The notes beneath the pieces are model-generated. The model was given only the letters and a program-made list of their open reading frames with translations. It was not told the origin of the DNA and searched no databases. From positions 3,596,001-3,660,000 of the forward strand of contig NZ_CP067396.1 in assembly GCF_023617245.1 (NCBI RefSeq): 64,000 bases of DNA. The letters are read 5' to 3'. This stretch comes from Lysobacter enzymogenes (GTDB lineage: Bacteria; Pseudomonadota; Gammaproteobacteria; Xanthomonadales; Xanthomonadaceae). This document shows, in pieces, positions 62,580 to 64,000 of this stretch (its first letter is position 1; the number at the start of each line of letters is the position of its first letter). The position numbers were made by a program, and so were the translations under genes.

Positions 62580-64000
62580 TCAGTACTTCTTTTCGATATT
62601 GATCATGAAGCTGTTGTCGTCGTCGTTGCCGCTGCCGAACAGGCCGCGGTATTCCAGCCGCAGCGCCCAGTCGCGCTCGGTCTGCAGCACCGCGCCGAGG
62701 CCGAACACGAAGCGGTTGCGGTCCAGGCCCTGCAGGCGGGCGCGATAGAACGGGCCGCCGACCATGTCGGCGTAGCTCATGATCGCGTAGCTCGCATCCT
62801 GGAAGTCGTGCTGGTACTCCAAGCGCAGCTGCGGCGAGAACGTGCCCCAACGCACCGGGTGGCGGTAGTCCAGGCGCAGGCCGAGGCTGGTGGTGGTGGT
62901 GTCCACGTCCAGGTCGCGGTAGTTCAGCGCGTACTGCGCGTCGCCGCTCTCGGTGTAGCCGTCGAGGGTGGCGCGGGCCACGTCCAGGCGGGCGTACGGC
63001 GAGATCCGCAGCTTGTCGCGCTGGTACTCCAGGCCGGTCGAGACCGAGGCGAACCACTGGCTGCCGTCGCGGCTGCCGCGGACCATGCCGCCGGTGTCGG
63101 TGACATAGCGGCGTGAGTCGAACGACAACCACTGGTAGCCGAGCAGGCCGTCGAGGAAGAAGCTCTCACCGGGGTGGTAGCTGGCGTACAGCACCGCGCT
63201 GTAGCTCTCGCCCTTGCTGCGGCTGCCGCGGGTGCCGACGTCGGTGTCGTCGCGGCCGTAGCCGACGCCGCCGCCGAAGGCGAAGTCGCGGCGCACGCGG
63301 TAGTCGGCGCCCAGGCTCACGCCGCTGGTCTTGAAGTCCAACCCGCCGGAGCCGCCGCCGCGACCGTCGCGGTTGCCGCTTTCGATGGTGCCGCCGGTCC
63401 AGATGCCGTACTGCGGGCCGGTGCCTTCCACGCGCGGCTTGCCGTCCACGCCGGCCTGCTCGTCGCCGAGATCCGGATCGCGGCAGTCGCTGCTCGGAGT
63501 GCGGCGCGCGCCATCGCGGCAACGCGGGTCGACCGAGAAGCTCAGGCCGTTGTCGAAGCGCGAGCCGCCGGTGCCGCCGTCGTGCAGGCCTTCCATGCGC
63601 TTTTGGAAGTTGCCGATCTGGGCGTTGGCGAAGCGGCGCGCGGCCTCGGCCTGGGCGTTGAGGATGCCCAGCACTTCGGCGTCCTTGGACGGATCGCTGC
63701 GCGGGGCGACGTCGATCTCGACCGTCGCCGGCGCCGAGGTGGCGTAGGCGTTGCTCAAGGTGAAGGTCGCCACGGTCAAGCCGGAGTAGCCGATCTGCGG
63801 GGTGTAGCTGAGCGTGTAGCCGCCGTTGGACGCGCTGACCGTGGCTGTGCCCGAGCTGGCCGGGGTCAGCGAGACCAGGGCCGCGCCGGTGAACGGACCG
63901 CCGCGCGCGTCCTGGGTCAGCTCGACCTTGACCGTGGCGCCGGCGATGGTGCGCACGCGCTTGGGCGTGGCCACCGGCACCGGGTTGACGGTGATGGTCG
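62580..64000 (-). CDS. Autotransporter, C-terminal part (5' end beyond window)
   Basis: About 473 residues are visible. First come Ig/cadherin-like repeat sequences (SLTPASSGTATVSASNGGYT ... YSGLTVATFTL), then a short alpha-helical linker (ILNAQAEAARRFANAQIGNF) and a Cys-containing, Gly/Asp-rich stretch. A roughly 280-residue beta-barrel follows (YGIWTGGTIESGNRDG ... SLGADYRV ... RLEYRGLFGS), ending in an aromatic residue (EKKY) as expected for outer-membrane insertion. It is a type V secretion translocator; the passenger lies outside the window. The frame continues without a stop to the window edge, so the start is not seen. Confidence 0.9.
   Translation of the reverse strand, partial: TITVNPVPVATPKRVRTIAGATVKVELTQDARGGPFTGAALVSLTPASSGTATVSASNGGYTLSYTPQIGYSGLTVATFTLSNAYATSAPATVEIDVAPRSDPSKDAEVLGILNAQAEAARRFANAQIGNFQKRMEGLHDGGTGGSRFDNGLSFSVDPRCRDGARRTPSSDCRDPDLGDEQAGVDGKPRVEGTGPQYGIWTGGTIESGNRDGRGGGSGGLDFKTSGVSLGADYRVRRDFAFGGGVGYGRDDTDVGTRGSRSKGESYSAVLYASYHPGESFFLDGLLGYQWLSFDSRRYVTDTGGMVRGSRDGSQWFASVSTGLEYQRDKLRISPYARLDVARATLDGYTESGDAQYALNYRDLDVDTTTTSLGLRLDYRHPVRWGTFSPQLRLEYQHDFQDASYAIMSYADMVGGPFYRARLQGLDRNRFVFGLGAVLQTERDWALRLEYRGLFGSGNDDDNSFMINIEKKY

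Overview
The window is very GC-rich (about 70% by eye). It carries dispersed and tandem palindromic repeats of the kind common in xanthomonads, and it is dominated by one giant PKS-NRPS locus. Together these suggest a Lysobacter-like gammaproteobacterium (Xanthomonadaceae). The genus is inference; no rRNA or other taxonomic marker is present.

Region 1 (1-49438, all on the minus strand) is a single biosynthetic locus of about 49 kb. In transcription order it encodes: a trans-AT polyketide synthase (KS-DH-KR-ACP / KS-DH-ACP-psiACP / KS-DH-KR-ACP / KS-half C); an extended SDR ketoreductase; an alpha-oxoamine synthase; a free ACP; a tandem acyltransferase; a six-module, 7531-residue NRPS; an ABC-2 exporter (ATPase and permease); a diaminobutyrate-type aminotransferase; a JmjC/cupin hydroxylase; and an RND efflux adaptor with its pump, which is cut by the window edge. 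Four junctions are ATGA overlaps and most other gaps are under 100 bp. No stand-alone thioesterase is present and the NRPS ends in a condensation domain.

My model (inference): the PKS makes an unsaturated acyl chain. The alpha-oxoamine synthase condenses it with an amino acid to an aminoketone, and the SDR reduces this to a sphingoid-like amino alcohol. The terminal C domain then releases the peptide onto that amine. The predicted peptide starts with two D residues, contains Ser, and probably includes a cationic residue such as Dab. Inside the NRPS, module 4's carrier has Trp in place of the phosphopantetheine Ser, and the next C domain has lost its catalytic His. A whole module therefore appears dead and is presumably bypassed.

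Region 2 (49439-50813) is a 541-bp divergent control region with a striking array of CACCTGTCC-type repeats, followed by a plus-strand Sfp-type phosphopantetheinyl transferase that probably activates the carrier domains.

Region 3 (50881-64000) looks like ordinary chromosome: two paralogous secreted proteins flanking a PQQ-type sugar dehydrogenase, a LysR regulator, a serine hydrolase, an HI0933-type flavoprotein, a lipoprotein, TrhO, an HPF/RaiA protein, an HD-domain phosphohydrolase and the C-terminal part of an autotransporter. The gaps here hold six tandem 77-bp units, a 108-bp inverted-repeat element, three 95-bp paired palindromes and two clear intrinsic terminators.
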